Notes: generated by a model not told the origin, from the letters alone. A stretch of DNA of 64,000 nucleotides from Limiplasma sp031549415 (GCA_031549415.1 JAVBPU010000008.1:1-64000); one strand, 5' to 3'; shown: positions 1 to 7,875, counted from the first letter of the stretch. Numbers and translations are program-made.

Positions 1-225
1 GAATTGCCCTTCCATCAAACCATAAGCGCGACGCGCTTTTTGCTTTTCACGAAGCTGCAAACCGTACTCGCTCACCTTACGCTGCCGCGCCTGGCCATGC
101 TGGCCGGGAGGCGTGGGACGGCGAACCACCGCGCACTTGGACGAGAAGCATTTTTCACCCTTCAAAAAGAGCTTGGTGCCCTCGTGGCGGCACATACGGC
201 ATACGGAATCGGTATATCTTGCCAT
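1..225 (-). CDS. rpsD: Ribosomal protein S4, N-terminal part (cut by window edge)
   Basis: The first 75 residues of S4, a primary 16S rRNA binder of the small subunit that in many bacteria also represses its own operon. Cys9, Cys12, Cys26 and Cys31 form the zinc site of the zinc-containing S4 type, followed by the typical RRPTPPGQHGQ stretch. The ATG at 223-225 follows a strong AGGAGGT. The gene lies 25 nt downstream of rpsK, the usual order. The C-terminal two thirds, and presumably rpoA and rplQ, lie outside the window. Confidence 0.97.
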   Translation of the reverse strand, partial: MARYTDSVCRMCRHEGTKLFLKGEKCFSSKCAVVRRPTPPGQHGQARQRKVSEYGLQLREKQKARRAYGLMEGQF

Positions 226-250
226 AGGGATTGTACCTCCTCGAATTTGC

Positions 251-652
251 TTACACTCTTCTACGCGTGGGCGGACGGCATCCGTTGTGCGGAATGGGTG
301 TAACGTCTTTGATCATATTGACTTCCAGGCCGGCCGCCTGCAGGCTGCGGATGGCGGCCTCACGTCCGGAACCGGGACCCTTGACGAAAACCTCAACGCT
401 TTTGAGGCCAAATTCCATGGCGGCCTTGGCGGCGGTTTCAGCGGCCATCTGGGCGGCAAAGGGCGTGGACTTTTTGCTGCCGCGGAAGCCCAACCCACCG
501 GCGCTGGCCCAGGAAAGGGCGTTGCCATTGGTGTCCGTCAGGGTGACGATGGTGTTGTTAAAGGAAGAACGGATATGCGCGGCGCCACGTTCCACAAGCT
601 TTTTCTCGCGGCGTTTACGCGTAACCTTCTTTAACTTTTGCTTGGGTGCCAT
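251..652 (-). CDS. rpsK: Ribosomal protein S11
   Basis: 133-residue S11 of the small-subunit platform, which lines the E site near the Shine-Dalgarno helix. The family landmarks are plain: a basic N terminus, SSFNNTIVTLTD near residues 29-40, KSTPFAAQ, the GPGSGRE loop and the terminal GCRPPTRRRV. AGGAGGG stands just before the ATG at 650-652. It sits between rpsM and rpsD in the alpha-operon order. Length and sequence are ordinary. Confidence 0.98.
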   Translation of the reverse strand: MAPKQKLKKVTRKRREKKLVERGAAHIRSSFNNTIVTLTDTNGNALSWASAGGLGFRGSKKSTPFAAQMAAETAAKAAMEFGLKSVEVFVKGPGSGREAAIRSLQAAGLEVNMIKDVTPIPHNGCRPPTRRRV

Positions 653-676
653 TCTTTCATTCCCTCCTGCTACAGG

Positions 677-1054
677 TTACTTAGCGGCCTTTTTCTTGCC
701 TGCGATGGTGCGCTTGGGGCCCTTGCGGGTCCGCGCGTTGGTCTTGGTGTTTTGTCCGCGAACAGGCAGGCCCCGGCGATGACGTACGCCGCGATAGCTG
801 CCGATTTCCACCAGGCGCTTGATGTTCAGCGAGACTTCCCGGCGCAGGTCGCCCTCCACCTTCACGTGGTGCTCAATGTACTCACGAAGCTTGCTGATCT
901 CTTGTTCTGTCAGATCCTTTACGCGGGTGTCCGGGCTGATTCCGGTCTCTTTGATGATCTTCTGCGAAGTCGCCAAGCCGATCCCAAAAATGTATGTAAG
1001 CCCGACTTCCAACCGCTTTTCCCGGGGCAGGTCCACACCTGCAATACGTGCCAT
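677..1054 (-). CDS. rpsM: Ribosomal protein S13
   Basis: 125-residue S13 of the 30S head, which forms intersubunit bridges. It begins MARIAGVDLP, carries the helix-hairpin-helix-like GIG motif near residue 25, and ends in the basic GPKRTIAGKKK tail that reaches the P-site tRNA. The reading frame extends four codons upstream to a GTG, but that GTG overlaps the AGGAGGT ribosome-binding site, so the ATG at 1052-1054 is chosen. First gene of a separate alpha-type transcription unit rpsM-rpsK-rpsD. Confidence 0.97.
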   Translation of the reverse strand: MARIAGVDLPREKRLEVGLTYIFGIGLATSQKIIKETGISPDTRVKDLTEQEISKLREYIEHHVKVEGDLRREVSLNIKRLVEIGSYRGVRHRRGLPVRGQNTKTNARTRKGPKRTIAGKKKAAK

Positions 1055-1305
1055 AGTTGGTTCCACCTCCTGAAATTTTCACCTGTGCCCGCTAGGGCCA
1101 AGGGCCTCTTGAAGTTGGCTTTGTCCGCGTAGAGAGAGCGCAGCAAAACCCAAGACCCCGCACGGCATGGAGAAATGCCGCGCTTTGTCAATGTTGTTAG
1201 CCCTTTTTCGGCCCATGGTCACACCCGGAAATCCGCGCATGCAGCCGCCCATGGCTCCGTATGGCCTAACTTTTGAAGTATAGCATACTTTTTTGCTTTG
1301 AACAA
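1055..1305 (-). promoter_or_regulatory. Promoter and about 215-nt leader of the rpsM operon
   Basis: Read on the minus strand there is TTGTTC (1300-1305), a 17-nt spacer and TATACT (1277-1282), so transcription should start near 1270. The leader before rpsM has no ORF and contains a hairpin with arms GCGGCAT and ATGCCG near 1170-1195. A structured leader here would suit S4-type autoregulation as known for alpha operons elsewhere; that role is inferred. The stretch 1306-1415 shows nothing else recognisable. Confidence 0.6.
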
Positions 1306-1415
1306 GAATTTTTTATAGGAGAATGGCCCGATTGGCAGAAAATTTTTTCAAAATTGTGGAAAGGCTTGCACAAGTGTCTATATATTGTGGGCGCACTGAA
1401 AAGCCTGCCCCTTGT

Positions 1416-2183
1416 TCACTTTCCAGGGGTGCTCTCTTTCAGTTTCTCCAGCAGGTCTTGAAAGGGGTCCCCCTGGGCCTGATCCGGGTCCGCACCATCC
1501 TCCGGCGCCAACAGAGTGAGCTGGCTGCCCGTGAACCCCTGCTGCATTTCTGGCTCCGCGCCGCCAGCGGACACAAACAAGTCATAGAGATGCAAAATGT
1601 TCTCTTTCATTTTGGGACTCATCACAAAATCCACGTCATAGGCATTGCCCACCAGCTTCACCTTGATTTCTTCACTCTTATGCTGCTTCAAGGCGTCCAT
1701 CACGTAGAAGGATTTAGAATCAAAGCAAAGGAGCAGGCTTTCCGAAATATCGCCTTTCTCCGTCTCTTCCCGGGTGTGTTCGGTTTCTAAAAAGGCATAG
1801 GTGGCGCCGTCAATGGTGATCTGAATCTCGTCCAGAAAGGCCCATTCCTTCGCGTAAAAGGCAGTCCAAATCCGGAAGGCTGGCGTGTCTTTCCCCTCCC
1901 GCAGCACCAAAATGTCCGGCTCAAAGAAGCAATAGTAGTTCTCCGAAAGCCCCGGATCAAACATGAACGGCTTGATGGACCGGAAGGAAATGAACACATC
2001 GTTTTCGTCGTCCGCCTTCACTTTCAGGTCTAGGTCGGACTGAAAGGGATAGAGCAAAAATTCTTCGGAGATCACCATCGGCTCTTCCGTAGGAACTGCC
2101 GTAGGAGCGCTTTCTGCCAGTGCCGCCGTGCCCATCCCTGCCAACAGGATGCAGACCATCCAGATTCCCAAGAAACGTTTCAT
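1416..2183 (-). CDS. Secreted protein of unknown function
   Basis: 255 residues. The N terminus MKRFLGIWMVCILLAG..AALAES is a classic Sec signal peptide with a likely cut after ALA. The mature part is acidic and mostly predicted beta and loop, with no recognisable domain or repeat. No lipobox, no second membrane segment, no LPXTG motif. The ATG at 2181-2183 follows GGAGG at good spacing; an upstream in-frame extension has no such site. It has its own promoter and lies in the normally conserved rpmJ-rpsM junction, behind two terminators. Function cannot be assigned; the composition is bacterial and GC-rich like its neighbours. Confidence 0.8.
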   Translation of the reverse strand: MKRFLGIWMVCILLAGMGTAALAESAPTAVPTEEPMVISEEFLLYPFQSDLDLKVKADDENDVFISFRSIKPFMFDPGLSENYYCFFEPDILVLREGKDTPAFRIWTAFYAKEWAFLDEIQITIDGATYAFLETEHTREETEKGDISESLLLCFDSKSFYVMDALKQHKSEEIKVKLVGNAYDVDFVMSPKMKENILHLYDLFVSAGGAEPEMQQGFTGSQLTLLAPEDGADPDQAQGDPFQDLLEKLKESTPGK

Positions 2184-2220
2184 GGCATTCCCTCCGACCC
2201 TTTTTCGTTCCTTTTCTTGC

Positions 2221-2249
2221 ATTATACTACGCGGCGCGCCTTCTGTCAC
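2221..2249 (-). promoter_or_regulatory. Promoter of the secreted-protein gene
   Basis: On the minus strand, GTGACA (2244-2249), a 17-nt spacer and TATAAT (2221-2226). It starts transcription about 30 nt upstream of the gene at 1416-2183 and directly after the terminators closing the upstream ribosomal operon. Confidence 0.65.
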
Positions 2250-2254
2250 GTAAC

Positions 2255-2292
2255 AAAAAAGGGAGCCGGGGCAAAACCCCATCTCTCCCTAT
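2255..2292 (-). terminator. Second of two tandem terminators after rpmJ
   Basis: On the minus strand, an imperfect GGGAG/CTCCC stem with an inner GGGG/CCCC helix runs straight into six T residues (2255-2260). It backs up the hairpin at 2300-2330. Confidence 0.75.
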
Positions 2293-2299
2293 TTTATGC

Positions 2300-2330
2300 A
2301 AAAAAGCGACGGCTCCGCCGTCCCTTTTTT
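2300..2330 (-). terminator. First terminator after rpmJ, bidirectional
   Basis: Stem GACGGC / GCCGTC with a TCC loop (2308-2322), flanked by A6 on one side and T6 on the other, so it can work on both strands. It lies 17 nt after the rpmJ stop and ends the spc-type operon. Confidence 0.85.
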
Positions 2331-2346
2331 GATGCGCCAGCAGAGC

Positions 2347-2460
2347 TTAGCCCTGCTTTTGCTTGTGCTTCGGGTTTTCACAGATGATCATCACGCGCCC
2401 TTTGCGACGGATGATCTTGCACTTCTCACAAATCGGCTTGACCGAGGGACGAACTTTCAT
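2347..2460 (-). CDS. rpmJ: Ribosomal protein L36
   Basis: 37-residue L36, a small zinc-ribbon protein of the large subunit. The ligands Cys11, Cys14, Cys27 and His32 are all present, so this is the zinc-binding form. It begins MKVRPSVKPIC. The ATG at 2458-2460 is preceded by AAGGAGGT. It follows infA by 52 nt in the standard order and is the last gene before two terminators. Confidence 0.97.
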   Translation of the reverse strand: MKVRPSVKPICEKCKIIRRKGRVMIICENPKHKQKQG

Positions 2461-2512
2461 GCGGTTTACCTCCTTTTGCGCGGATGAACGACATCCAAAA
2501 TCGTAAGCGGCC

Positions 2513-2734
2513 TTAGCCCTTGCTGCGCCACGTAATGCGGCCCCGCGTCAGGTCATAAGGCGACATCTCGATGGTGACTCTATCGCCGGGATAAATGCGA
2601 ATGAAGTTCATGCGCATTTTTCCCGAAATATGTGCCATGATCCGGTGCCCGCCGGGGAGCTCCACCTGGAACATTGCGTTGGGAAGCGCCTCGATGACCG
2701 TGCCTTCCATTTCAATGACATCACTCTTTGACAA
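2513..2734 (-). CDS. infA: Translation initiation factor IF-1, TTG start
   Basis: 73 residues, the normal IF-1 length; an OB-fold that binds the 30S A site during initiation. Sequence runs from SKSDVIEMEGTV through HISGKMRMNFIRI to the terminal RGRITWRSKG. No ATG fits the family start: the frame has TTG at 2732-2734, nine nucleotides after AGGAGG, and an out-of-frame ATG lies between them. TTG is therefore the start. The first four codons overlap the end of the KOW gene, suggesting translational coupling. Confidence 0.95.
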   Translation of the reverse strand: MSKSDVIEMEGTVIEALPNAMFQVELPGGHRIMAHISGKMRMNFIRIYPGDRVTIEMSPYDLTRGRITWRSKG

Positions 2735-3065
2735 GTGCGCATTCCTCCTTCTTCTGGCTGGGGGAACTGTTCCCCGCCGTCTTTCCTTCTTCTTGTTCCA
2801 TTGCCAGCGCAATGGCTTTTCGGACCTCGCTATCCATCAGGGGCTTCTTTTCCGCCAGCGCCTGCCCAATGGCTTCCGCCACAAAGGGCTTCGCGCGCAG
2901 GTGCATCGTCTGTTTCTTCTTGGGCTTTTCCAGCTTGCGCAGCCGTCCATCGGCCACCAGCGCGTATCTCTCATCCAGCAGGCCCACCACCAGCATCCAA
3001 CGGCCCTTGTCATGGCCTTGCTTGGACACGGCCACGCGGCCCAGAACAAATGGCAGCCCTTTCAT
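2721..3065 (-). CDS. KOW-domain RNA-binding protein (L14e/L6e-like)
   Basis: 114 residues. The N-terminal half (about residues 5-45, LGRVAVSKQGHDKGRWMLVV) is a KOW motif like that of ribosomal L14e/L24-type proteins. The C-terminal half is Lys/Glu-rich and poorly ordered. Clostridia commonly carry such a gene between map and infA; its exact role is not established, and ribosome or rRNA binding is inferred from the fold. The ATG follows GGAGG that overlaps the end of map; the 3' end overlaps infA by 14 nt. Confidence 0.85.
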   Translation of the reverse strand: MKGLPFVLGRVAVSKQGHDKGRWMLVVGLLDERYALVADGRLRKLEKPKKKQTMHLRAKPFVAEAIGQALAEKKPLMDSEVRKAIALAMEQEEGKTAGNSSPSQKKEECALVKE

Positions 3066-3842
3066 TTATGCTTCCTCCATCAGGACGAAGCCCGGATAGG
3101 TCAGCAACTCTGGAAGCCCCTTTTCATTCACCGCAATGGTGTGTTCATAGTGGGAGCACAGGCTGCCATCCCGGGTGACGATGGTCCAGCCGTCCTCCAG
3201 CTCGGCCACATGATAATCCCCCAGGGTGATCATGGGCTCAATGGCCAGCGTCATGCCCTGGCGAAGCTTCACGCCGTGGCCTGGCTTGCCAAAATTGGGC
3301 ACGCTGGGTTCTTCGTGCATGTTCCGGCCGATGCCGTGGCCGGTGAGATCCCGCACCACGCCGTAGCCAAAGCTTTCCGCATGGGCTTGCACCGCATTGC
3401 CGATATCTCCCAGGTGGTTGCCGCTGACCGCTTGGCGAATGCCCTGAAAGAAGCATTCTTCCGTCACGTCAATGAGCTTCTGCTGCTCCGGGGTGATCTG
3501 CCCCACGCCCACCGTAAAGGCGCTGTCCGCCTGCCAGCCCTCCAGCACCAACCCGCAGTCGATGGAAAGCACATCCCCTTCTTTGAGAAAGATGCTTTCC
3601 GAGGGAATGCCGTGGACCACCTGGTCGTTGAGGGAGGTGCACAGGCTGGCCGGGTACCCCTGGTAGTCCAAAAAGGACGGGACGGCCTTGTGCTTGCGGA
3701 TCAACTGCTCCGCATAGACGTCCAACGCGGCGGTGCTGACCCCCGGCTTGACGGCTTCCTTCAAGCGGCATAGCACTTCAAACAGCACCGCGCCCGCTTT
3801 GCGCATGGCCTCTAATTGCTGCGCGTTTTTAACGTAAATCAT
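3066..3842 (-). CDS. map: Methionine aminopeptidase, type I
   Basis: 258 residues, removing the initiator Met from nascent proteins. The five metal ligands of the pita-bread fold are visible: Asp in SIDCGLVL, Asp in WQADSAF, His in TGHGIG, Glu in AIEPM and Glu in HYEHT. There is no N-terminal SH3-binding or zinc extension, so it is the short type Ia. Its ATG overlaps the adk stop as ATGA, implying coupled translation. The secY-adk-map order is the normal Gram-positive one. Confidence 0.97.
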   Translation of the reverse strand: MIYVKNAQQLEAMRKAGAVLFEVLCRLKEAVKPGVSTAALDVYAEQLIRKHKAVPSFLDYQGYPASLCTSLNDQVVHGIPSESIFLKEGDVLSIDCGLVLEGWQADSAFTVGVGQITPEQQKLIDVTEECFFQGIRQAVSGNHLGDIGNAVQAHAESFGYGVVRDLTGHGIGRNMHEEPSVPNFGKPGHGVKLRQGMTLAIEPMITLGDYHVAELEDGWTIVTRDGSLCSHYEHTIAVNEKGLPELLTYPGFVLMEEA

Positions 3843-4468
3843 TCAGCCGCCTCAAGGGTTTGCAAAATCTCGGCGCTGATTTCTTCCATGCCCTGGGCCC
3901 CGTTGATGTTCCGCAGGATGCCCTCCCCTTGGTAATAGGCGATGAGCGGCGCGGTCTTTTGATGGTACACCGTCAACCGGCTGAGCACGGTCTCGGCCTT
4001 GTCATCGTCCCGTTGCAGGAGCGCGGTGCCGTCCGCCTTGCAGGTGGTGGCGCCCTCCAGCAGGTCCACGTGATAGGGCGCGCCGCACTGGGGGCAGACC
4101 CGCCGTCCGGACAGGCGCTTCACCAGCGCGTCATCGTCCACTTGCAGGTTGATGACCGCGTCCATATGGGCGATGCCTTGGAGTGCCTTGGCCTGTTCCA
4201 CCGTCCGGGGGAACCCGTCCAGGATGTATCCCTTCCGGCAATCCGGCTGGGCAACCCGCTCCTTCACCAGAGCGATCACCACTTCATCCGGCACCAGTTG
4301 GCCCGCGTCCATAAATGCTTTGGCTTTGAGGCCGGTTTCCGTTTGGGCCGCGATGGCCGCGCGAAGCATGTCACCGGTAGAGATCTGCGGAATGCCTAGC
4401 TTTGCACAAACAACCTGCGCTTGGGTGCCTTTGCCTGCGCCGGGAGGTCCCAAAAAGATTATGTTCAC
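3839..4468 (-). CDS. adk: Adenylate kinase, zinc-type lid, GTG start
   Basis: 209 residues; interconverts ATP + AMP and 2 ADP. Walker A is GPPGAGKGT near residue 7. The LID holds CPQC about residue 127 and CKAD about 20 residues later, the Cys3-Asp zinc site known from Gram-positive enzymes. The annotated frame is open further upstream, but GTG at 4466-4468, eight bases from GGAGG, gives the canonical VNIIFLGPPG start. Confidence 0.96.
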   Translation of the reverse strand: MNIIFLGPPGAGKGTQAQVVCAKLGIPQISTGDMLRAAIAAQTETGLKAKAFMDAGQLVPDEVVIALVKERVAQPDCRKGYILDGFPRTVEQAKALQGIAHMDAVINLQVDDDALVKRLSGRRVCPQCGAPYHVDLLEGATTCKADGTALLQRDDDKAETVLSRLTVYHQKTAPLIAYYQGEGILRNINGAQGMEEISAEILQTLEAAE

Positions 4469-4665
4469 GGATTTGCCTCCTTCATCAGGATCCCCTGAAG
4501 TCCTTGCGGCATGAAAGGGCAGGCCAAGGCCCATTCCCCATCAATCCATTATAGCACAACTTGCGCCTTTGTGCGAAGGGGTTCTTTGATGCGTATCTGC
4601 ATAAGCCCAAAGAAACCCCCAAAGCGCAGGGAATCGAAATTCCCCGGCGCTTTGAGGCGCTCCCG
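4469..4665 (-). promoter_or_regulatory. secY-adk spacer with hairpin and possible internal promoter
   Basis: Just after the secY stop (minus strand) lies a hairpin at 4620-4655 with outer arms CAAAGCGC/GCGCTTTG, followed by only a weak T-rich stretch. Downstream a TATAAT (4548-4553) lies upstream of adk with a poor -35 (TTCGCA, 4572-4577, 18 bp). This may partly uncouple adk-map-infA-rpmJ from the ribosomal genes upstream. Confidence 0.5.
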
Positions 4666-5961
4666 TCAGGAGATCTTATCGTAGTTCCGGCTGACCAACA
4701 GGTCGTCCAAGGTGCGCTTGGTTTCCAGCACAACGCTGACGGCGATCAGCAAGCTGCTGGCGGCGAAGGGCAGTTGGATGTTGAAACCCGTTGCCAGCAA
4801 GGTGGGCACGGTGGCCAACACCGCCAGGAACAGAGCGGCGAACAGCGTCAGGCGGCCATTGATGCGCTTTAGGTACTCCACGGTGGGTTTCCCCGGGCGC
4901 ACAGAAGGAACCGCGCCTCCCTGCTGCTGAATGTTCTTGGCAATGTCCTCCGGGTTGAAGGAGATGGAGGTGTAGAAGTAGCTGAAGGCGATGATCAACA
5001 GCGCCGTGATCAGCAGGTGCCAGGGGGAGGTGCTGCCCATGTACTTGGTCCAGAAGGCATACACCGAACCGGTCATGCTGGGGTCCAGCAGCTGAATGAT
5101 GGTGCCGGGGAAGGCCATGAAGGAGTAGGCGAAGATCAAGGGCAGCACGCCCACGCTGACCACCTTCATGGGGATGATGGAATTTTGACCCCCATACATT
5201 TTCCGGCCAGAGACCCGCTTGGCGAACTGCACGTTGATGCGGCGCACGCCCAGGTCCACAAAGGTGACCAGAACGATCATCACCACGGCCACCAGCAACA
5301 CCACCAGAAGGGTGAGCCAGGGGGTGATCGACGCGCCGGCAAGGGCCTGGGACAGCAGGTTGAAGATGCCGATGTACAGGTTGTTGATAATACCCACGAA
5401 AATGAGCAAAGAAATCCCGTTGCCAATGCCCTTTTCAGTGATGCGCTCCCCAATCCACATGGCCAGGGCCGTACCGGCGGCCATGCTGACGCCCACCAGG
5501 ACGTAGTTGAACCAGCCGGGCCTGATATATCCCAGGCTGTTCACCAGGCCGATGGCCTGTACCACGGCCAAGCCCACGGTGACGTAGCGGGTGATCTGCG
5601 CGATCTTCTTCTGCCCTTCCGGACCGCTCTTTTGCAGGCGTTCCAGCGCCGGAATGGCGATGGTCAGCAGCTGCATGATAATGCTGCTGTTGATGTAGGG
5701 GGTAATGCCCATGGCCATGATGGTCATGTTGGAGAAGTTGTTACCCGTCATCATGTTCAGCAGGTCCAGAATGGGAAGCTGCTGGCCTCCTGTGGCGGCC
5801 GCCACCCGGGCATAATCCACACCGGGGGCGGGAATGACGCCCACCAGACGGAACAAAAGCAGCATGAGAAAGGTGTAAATCAGCTTTTTGCGGATGTCCT
5901 GGACCTTCCAGGCATTGCGCAGAGAAGCCCACACACCCACTTTGTTCATACTCTTCGGCAT
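4666..5961 (-). CDS. secY: Protein translocase subunit SecY
   Basis: 431 residues, the channel subunit of the Sec translocon in the plasma membrane. Ten hydrophobic helices fit the family. Recognisable stretches are the N-terminal KLIYTFLMLLLFRLVGVIPAPG with a plug region after it, GIGNGISLLIFVGI in the middle, QQQGG..VPSVRPGKPT (cytoplasmic loop) and the C-terminal LLVSRNYDKIS. It follows rplO by 1 nt with GAGGTGA before its ATG, the usual place at the end of the spc cluster. Confidence 0.97.
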   Translation of the reverse strand: MPKSMNKVGVWASLRNAWKVQDIRKKLIYTFLMLLLFRLVGVIPAPGVDYARVAAATGGQQLPILDLLNMMTGNNFSNMTIMAMGITPYINSSIIMQLLTIAIPALERLQKSGPEGQKKIAQITRYVTVGLAVVQAIGLVNSLGYIRPGWFNYVLVGVSMAAGTALAMWIGERITEKGIGNGISLLIFVGIINNLYIGIFNLLSQALAGASITPWLTLLVVLLVAVVMIVLVTFVDLGVRRINVQFAKRVSGRKMYGGQNSIIPMKVVSVGVLPLIFAYSFMAFPGTIIQLLDPSMTGSVYAFWTKYMGSTSPWHLLITALLIIAFSYFYTSISFNPEDIAKNIQQQGGAVPSVRPGKPTVEYLKRINGRLTLFAALFLAVLATVPTLLATGFNIQLPFAASSLLIAVSVVLETKRTLDDLLVSRNYDKIS

Positions 5962-5962
5962 G

Positions 5963-6403
5963 TTACTTCACCTCGGCTTTCCCGCCGAGGGCCTCAATCT
6001 TCTGTTTGGCGGATTCGGTAAATTTGGCGGCTTCCACGGTGATCTTCTTGGTCAGATCGCCGTTGCCAAGGATCTTCACGCCTGCCAGGGTCTTTTTCAC
6101 CAGGCCGGCTTCCTTCAGCTTTTCCACCGTTACCACAGCGCCATTGTCGAAGATCTCCAGCTGGCCCACGTTCACCGTGGCGTACTCCGTGCGGAAGATG
6201 TTGGTAAAGCCCTTCTTGGGCACGCGGCGATACAAAGGCATTTGGCCGCCCTCAAACCCGGGGCGCTTGCCGCCGCCGGAGCGGGCCTTGGCACCCTTAT
6301 GGCCTTTACCGGAGGTCTTCCCAAGCCCCGAGCCCACACCTCTGCCGAGGCGCTTGGGCGCGGTGGTGGAACCTGCGGCGGGCCCTAACTCGTGCAGTTT
6401 CAT
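5963..6403 (-). CDS. rplO: Ribosomal protein L15
   Basis: 146 residues, a late-assembling large-subunit protein with a long N-terminal tail in 23S rRNA. The Gly/Lys-rich N terminus (KRLGRGVGSGLGKTSGKGHKG), the FEGGQMPLYRRVPKKGF motif near residues 50-66 and the C-terminal globular domain are all typical. AAGGAGGG precedes the ATG. Neighbours rpmD and secY are canonical. Confidence 0.97.
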   Translation of the reverse strand: MKLHELGPAAGSTTAPKRLGRGVGSGLGKTSGKGHKGAKARSGGGKRPGFEGGQMPLYRRVPKKGFTNIFRTEYATVNVGQLEIFDNGAVVTVEKLKEAGLVKKTLAGVKILGNGDLTKKITVEAAKFTESAKQKIEALGGKAEVK

Positions 6404-6417
6404 CTAGGATTCCCTCC

Positions 6418-6978
6418 TTACATTTCTGCGCTGACTTTCTTAGCGGCAGCGGTGGTCTTTTTGACTGCCTTCTCGGCGGTGTCAGCCTTTTTCACCGCTT
6501 TGGGGGTTTCCCCTTCTTTTTTCACAGCGGCGGCCTTGGGGGCCGGCTTCTTTTCCGCTTCCTTCACGGCCTTTTCAGCCTTGGGGGCGGCAGCCTTCAC
6601 GGCCTTCTCCGCCTTGGGGGCCGCTTCCTTCACAGCCTCTTCCGCCTTGACGGCTTCCTGGGCGGCCTTGGGGGCGGCTTCCTTCACAGGCTTTTCCGCC
6701 ACAGGCGCAGCCTTCTTGGCCTCGGCCTTGGGGGCGGCCACCTTGGCGGCGGCTTCCTTCTTGGGCGCGGGCTTAGCTGCGGCCTTCTTGGCCATTTCGC
6801 CTTCCACCTCTTGCACCTTCACCATGTGCTGGACCCGGAAAATCTGCCCACGAATGCAGGCATTGTCTTCCTTCTCCACGGTCTGGCCCACTTTGCGCAG
6901 GCCCAGGGCCGCCACGGTGTCCTTGTGCACCTGCAGGCTGGAGATGGGCGATTTTTTGAGAGTAATGAGCAGTTTCAT
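6418..6978 (-). CDS. rpmD: Ribosomal protein L30 with a 125-residue Lys/Ala-rich C-terminal extension
   Basis: Residues 1-61 are an ordinary L30 (MKLLITLKKSPIS..., full normal length about 60). Residues 62-186 add a low-complexity tail of Ala, Lys, Glu and Pro with repeated blocks such as KEAAPKA, AEKAVK and KKAAP, resembling histone H1-like or PAKKA-type bacterial tails. The frame is continuous, without a stop at the normal end. The codon for Met62 (6793-6795) is preceded by AGAGGTGG at 8-nt spacing, so the tail could also be made as a separate basic protein. Spacing to rplO (14 nt) and rpsE is normal. The tail may bind rRNA or DNA; this is inference. Confidence 0.9.
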   Translation of the reverse strand: MKLLITLKKSPISSLQVHKDTVAALGLRKVGQTVEKEDNACIRGQIFRVQHMVKVQEVEGEMAKKAAAKPAPKKEAAAKVAAPKAEAKKAAPVAEKPVKEAAPKAAQEAVKAEEAVKEAAPKAEKAVKAAAPKAEKAVKEAEKKPAPKAAAVKKEGETPKAVKKADTAEKAVKKTTAAAKKVSAEM

Positions 6979-6992
6979 GGTCGCCTACCTCC

Positions 6993-7490
6993 TTAGCCCA
7001 AAATTTCTTCCACGGTCTTGCCCCGCAGCTTGGCAACCTGCTCCGCGGAGCGGAGCTGGCGCAGCCCGGCCAGGGTGGCCTTGACCATGTTGATCTTGTT
7101 GTTGGTGCCATAGCTCTTGGTGCGGATGTCCTTCACACCGGCCAGCTCCAACACCGCGCGGGCAGCCCCGCCCGCGATGACGCCGGTACCTTCGGGGGCC
7201 GGCAGCAGCACCACTTTGCCGGTGCCAAAAAGGCCCACGCTCTCATGAGGGATGCTGGTATTGACAATGGGCACATGGATCAGATGCTTTTTGGCATCTT
7301 CCACGCCCTTGCGGATGGCTTCGGAAATTTCAGCGGCTTTGCCCATGCCCGCGCCTACGCGGCCATTCTCATCGCCTACCACGACCAGCGCGGAGAAGCG
7401 AAAGTTACGGCCGCCCTTGACAACCTTGGTAACACGGTTGACGGCAACGAGTCTTTCTTTAAATTCGCTGGCCTGTTCCATGCGTTGCAT
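6993..7490 (-). CDS. rpsE: Ribosomal protein S5
   Basis: 165 residues; S5 sits at the 30S mRNA entrance and contributes to decoding accuracy. The double-stranded RNA-binding half (RLVAVNRVTKVVKGGRNFRFSA) and the C-terminal half with GTGVIAGGAARAVLELAG are clear. The ATG at 7488-7490 has AGGAGG eight bases upstream; an upstream open extension is ignored because it overlaps rplR and has no such site. Confidence 0.96.
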   Translation of the reverse strand: MQRMEQASEFKERLVAVNRVTKVVKGGRNFRFSALVVVGDENGRVGAGMGKAAEISEAIRKGVEDAKKHLIHVPIVNTSIPHESVGLFGTGKVVLLPAPEGTGVIAGGAARAVLELAGVKDIRTKSYGTNNKINMVKATLAGLRQLRSAEQVAKLRGKTVEEILG

Positions 7491-7506
7491 GCGTTCGTCC
7501 TCCTTC

Positions 7507-7875
7507 TTAGAATTCAAGTCCGGCTTCCCGGGCGGCGGCAGCCAGCTCGGCCACGCGGCCCGTGTACACATAGCCGCCCCGGTCGAAGACCACGGACTTG
7601 ACGCCTGCTCCTACCGCACGTTCGGCAATCAGCTTGCCAACGATCTTAGCAGCGCCCTTTTTGTCAGTGTCCTTCAGTTGCTTCAGCACATCCTTCTCCT
7701 GGGTGGAGGCGGCGGCCAAAGTGACGCCCTTGGTATCGTCAATCACTTGGGCGTAGATGTTGTTTAAGCTGCGGTAGACGCACAGACGCGGCATGTCCGG
7801 GGTGCCGCTGATCTTCTTGCGTACGCGGGCATGACGAATGAGACGGTCTGCGTTGCGGTCACGCTTTTTGTACAT
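7507..7875 (-). CDS. rplR: Ribosomal protein L18
   Basis: 122 residues, binds 5S rRNA with L5 in the central protuberance. Recognised by the basic N terminus, RLCVYRSLNNIYAQVIDD and the end FDRGGYVYTGRVAELAAAAREAGLEF. AAAGGGAG precedes the ATG. Canonical position between rplF and rpsE. Confidence 0.97.
   Translation of the reverse strand: MYKKRDRNADRLIRHARVRKKISGTPDMPRLCVYRSLNNIYAQVIDDTKGVTLAAASTQEKDVLKQLKDTDKKGAAKIVGKLIAERAVGAGVKSVVFDRGGYVYTGRVAELAAAAREAGLEF

Noticed and set aside
6418..6978. Frameshift fusion of rpmD with another gene
   Set aside because: The frame is uninterrupted, the repeats are in phase, and both flanking genes are intact with normal spacing.
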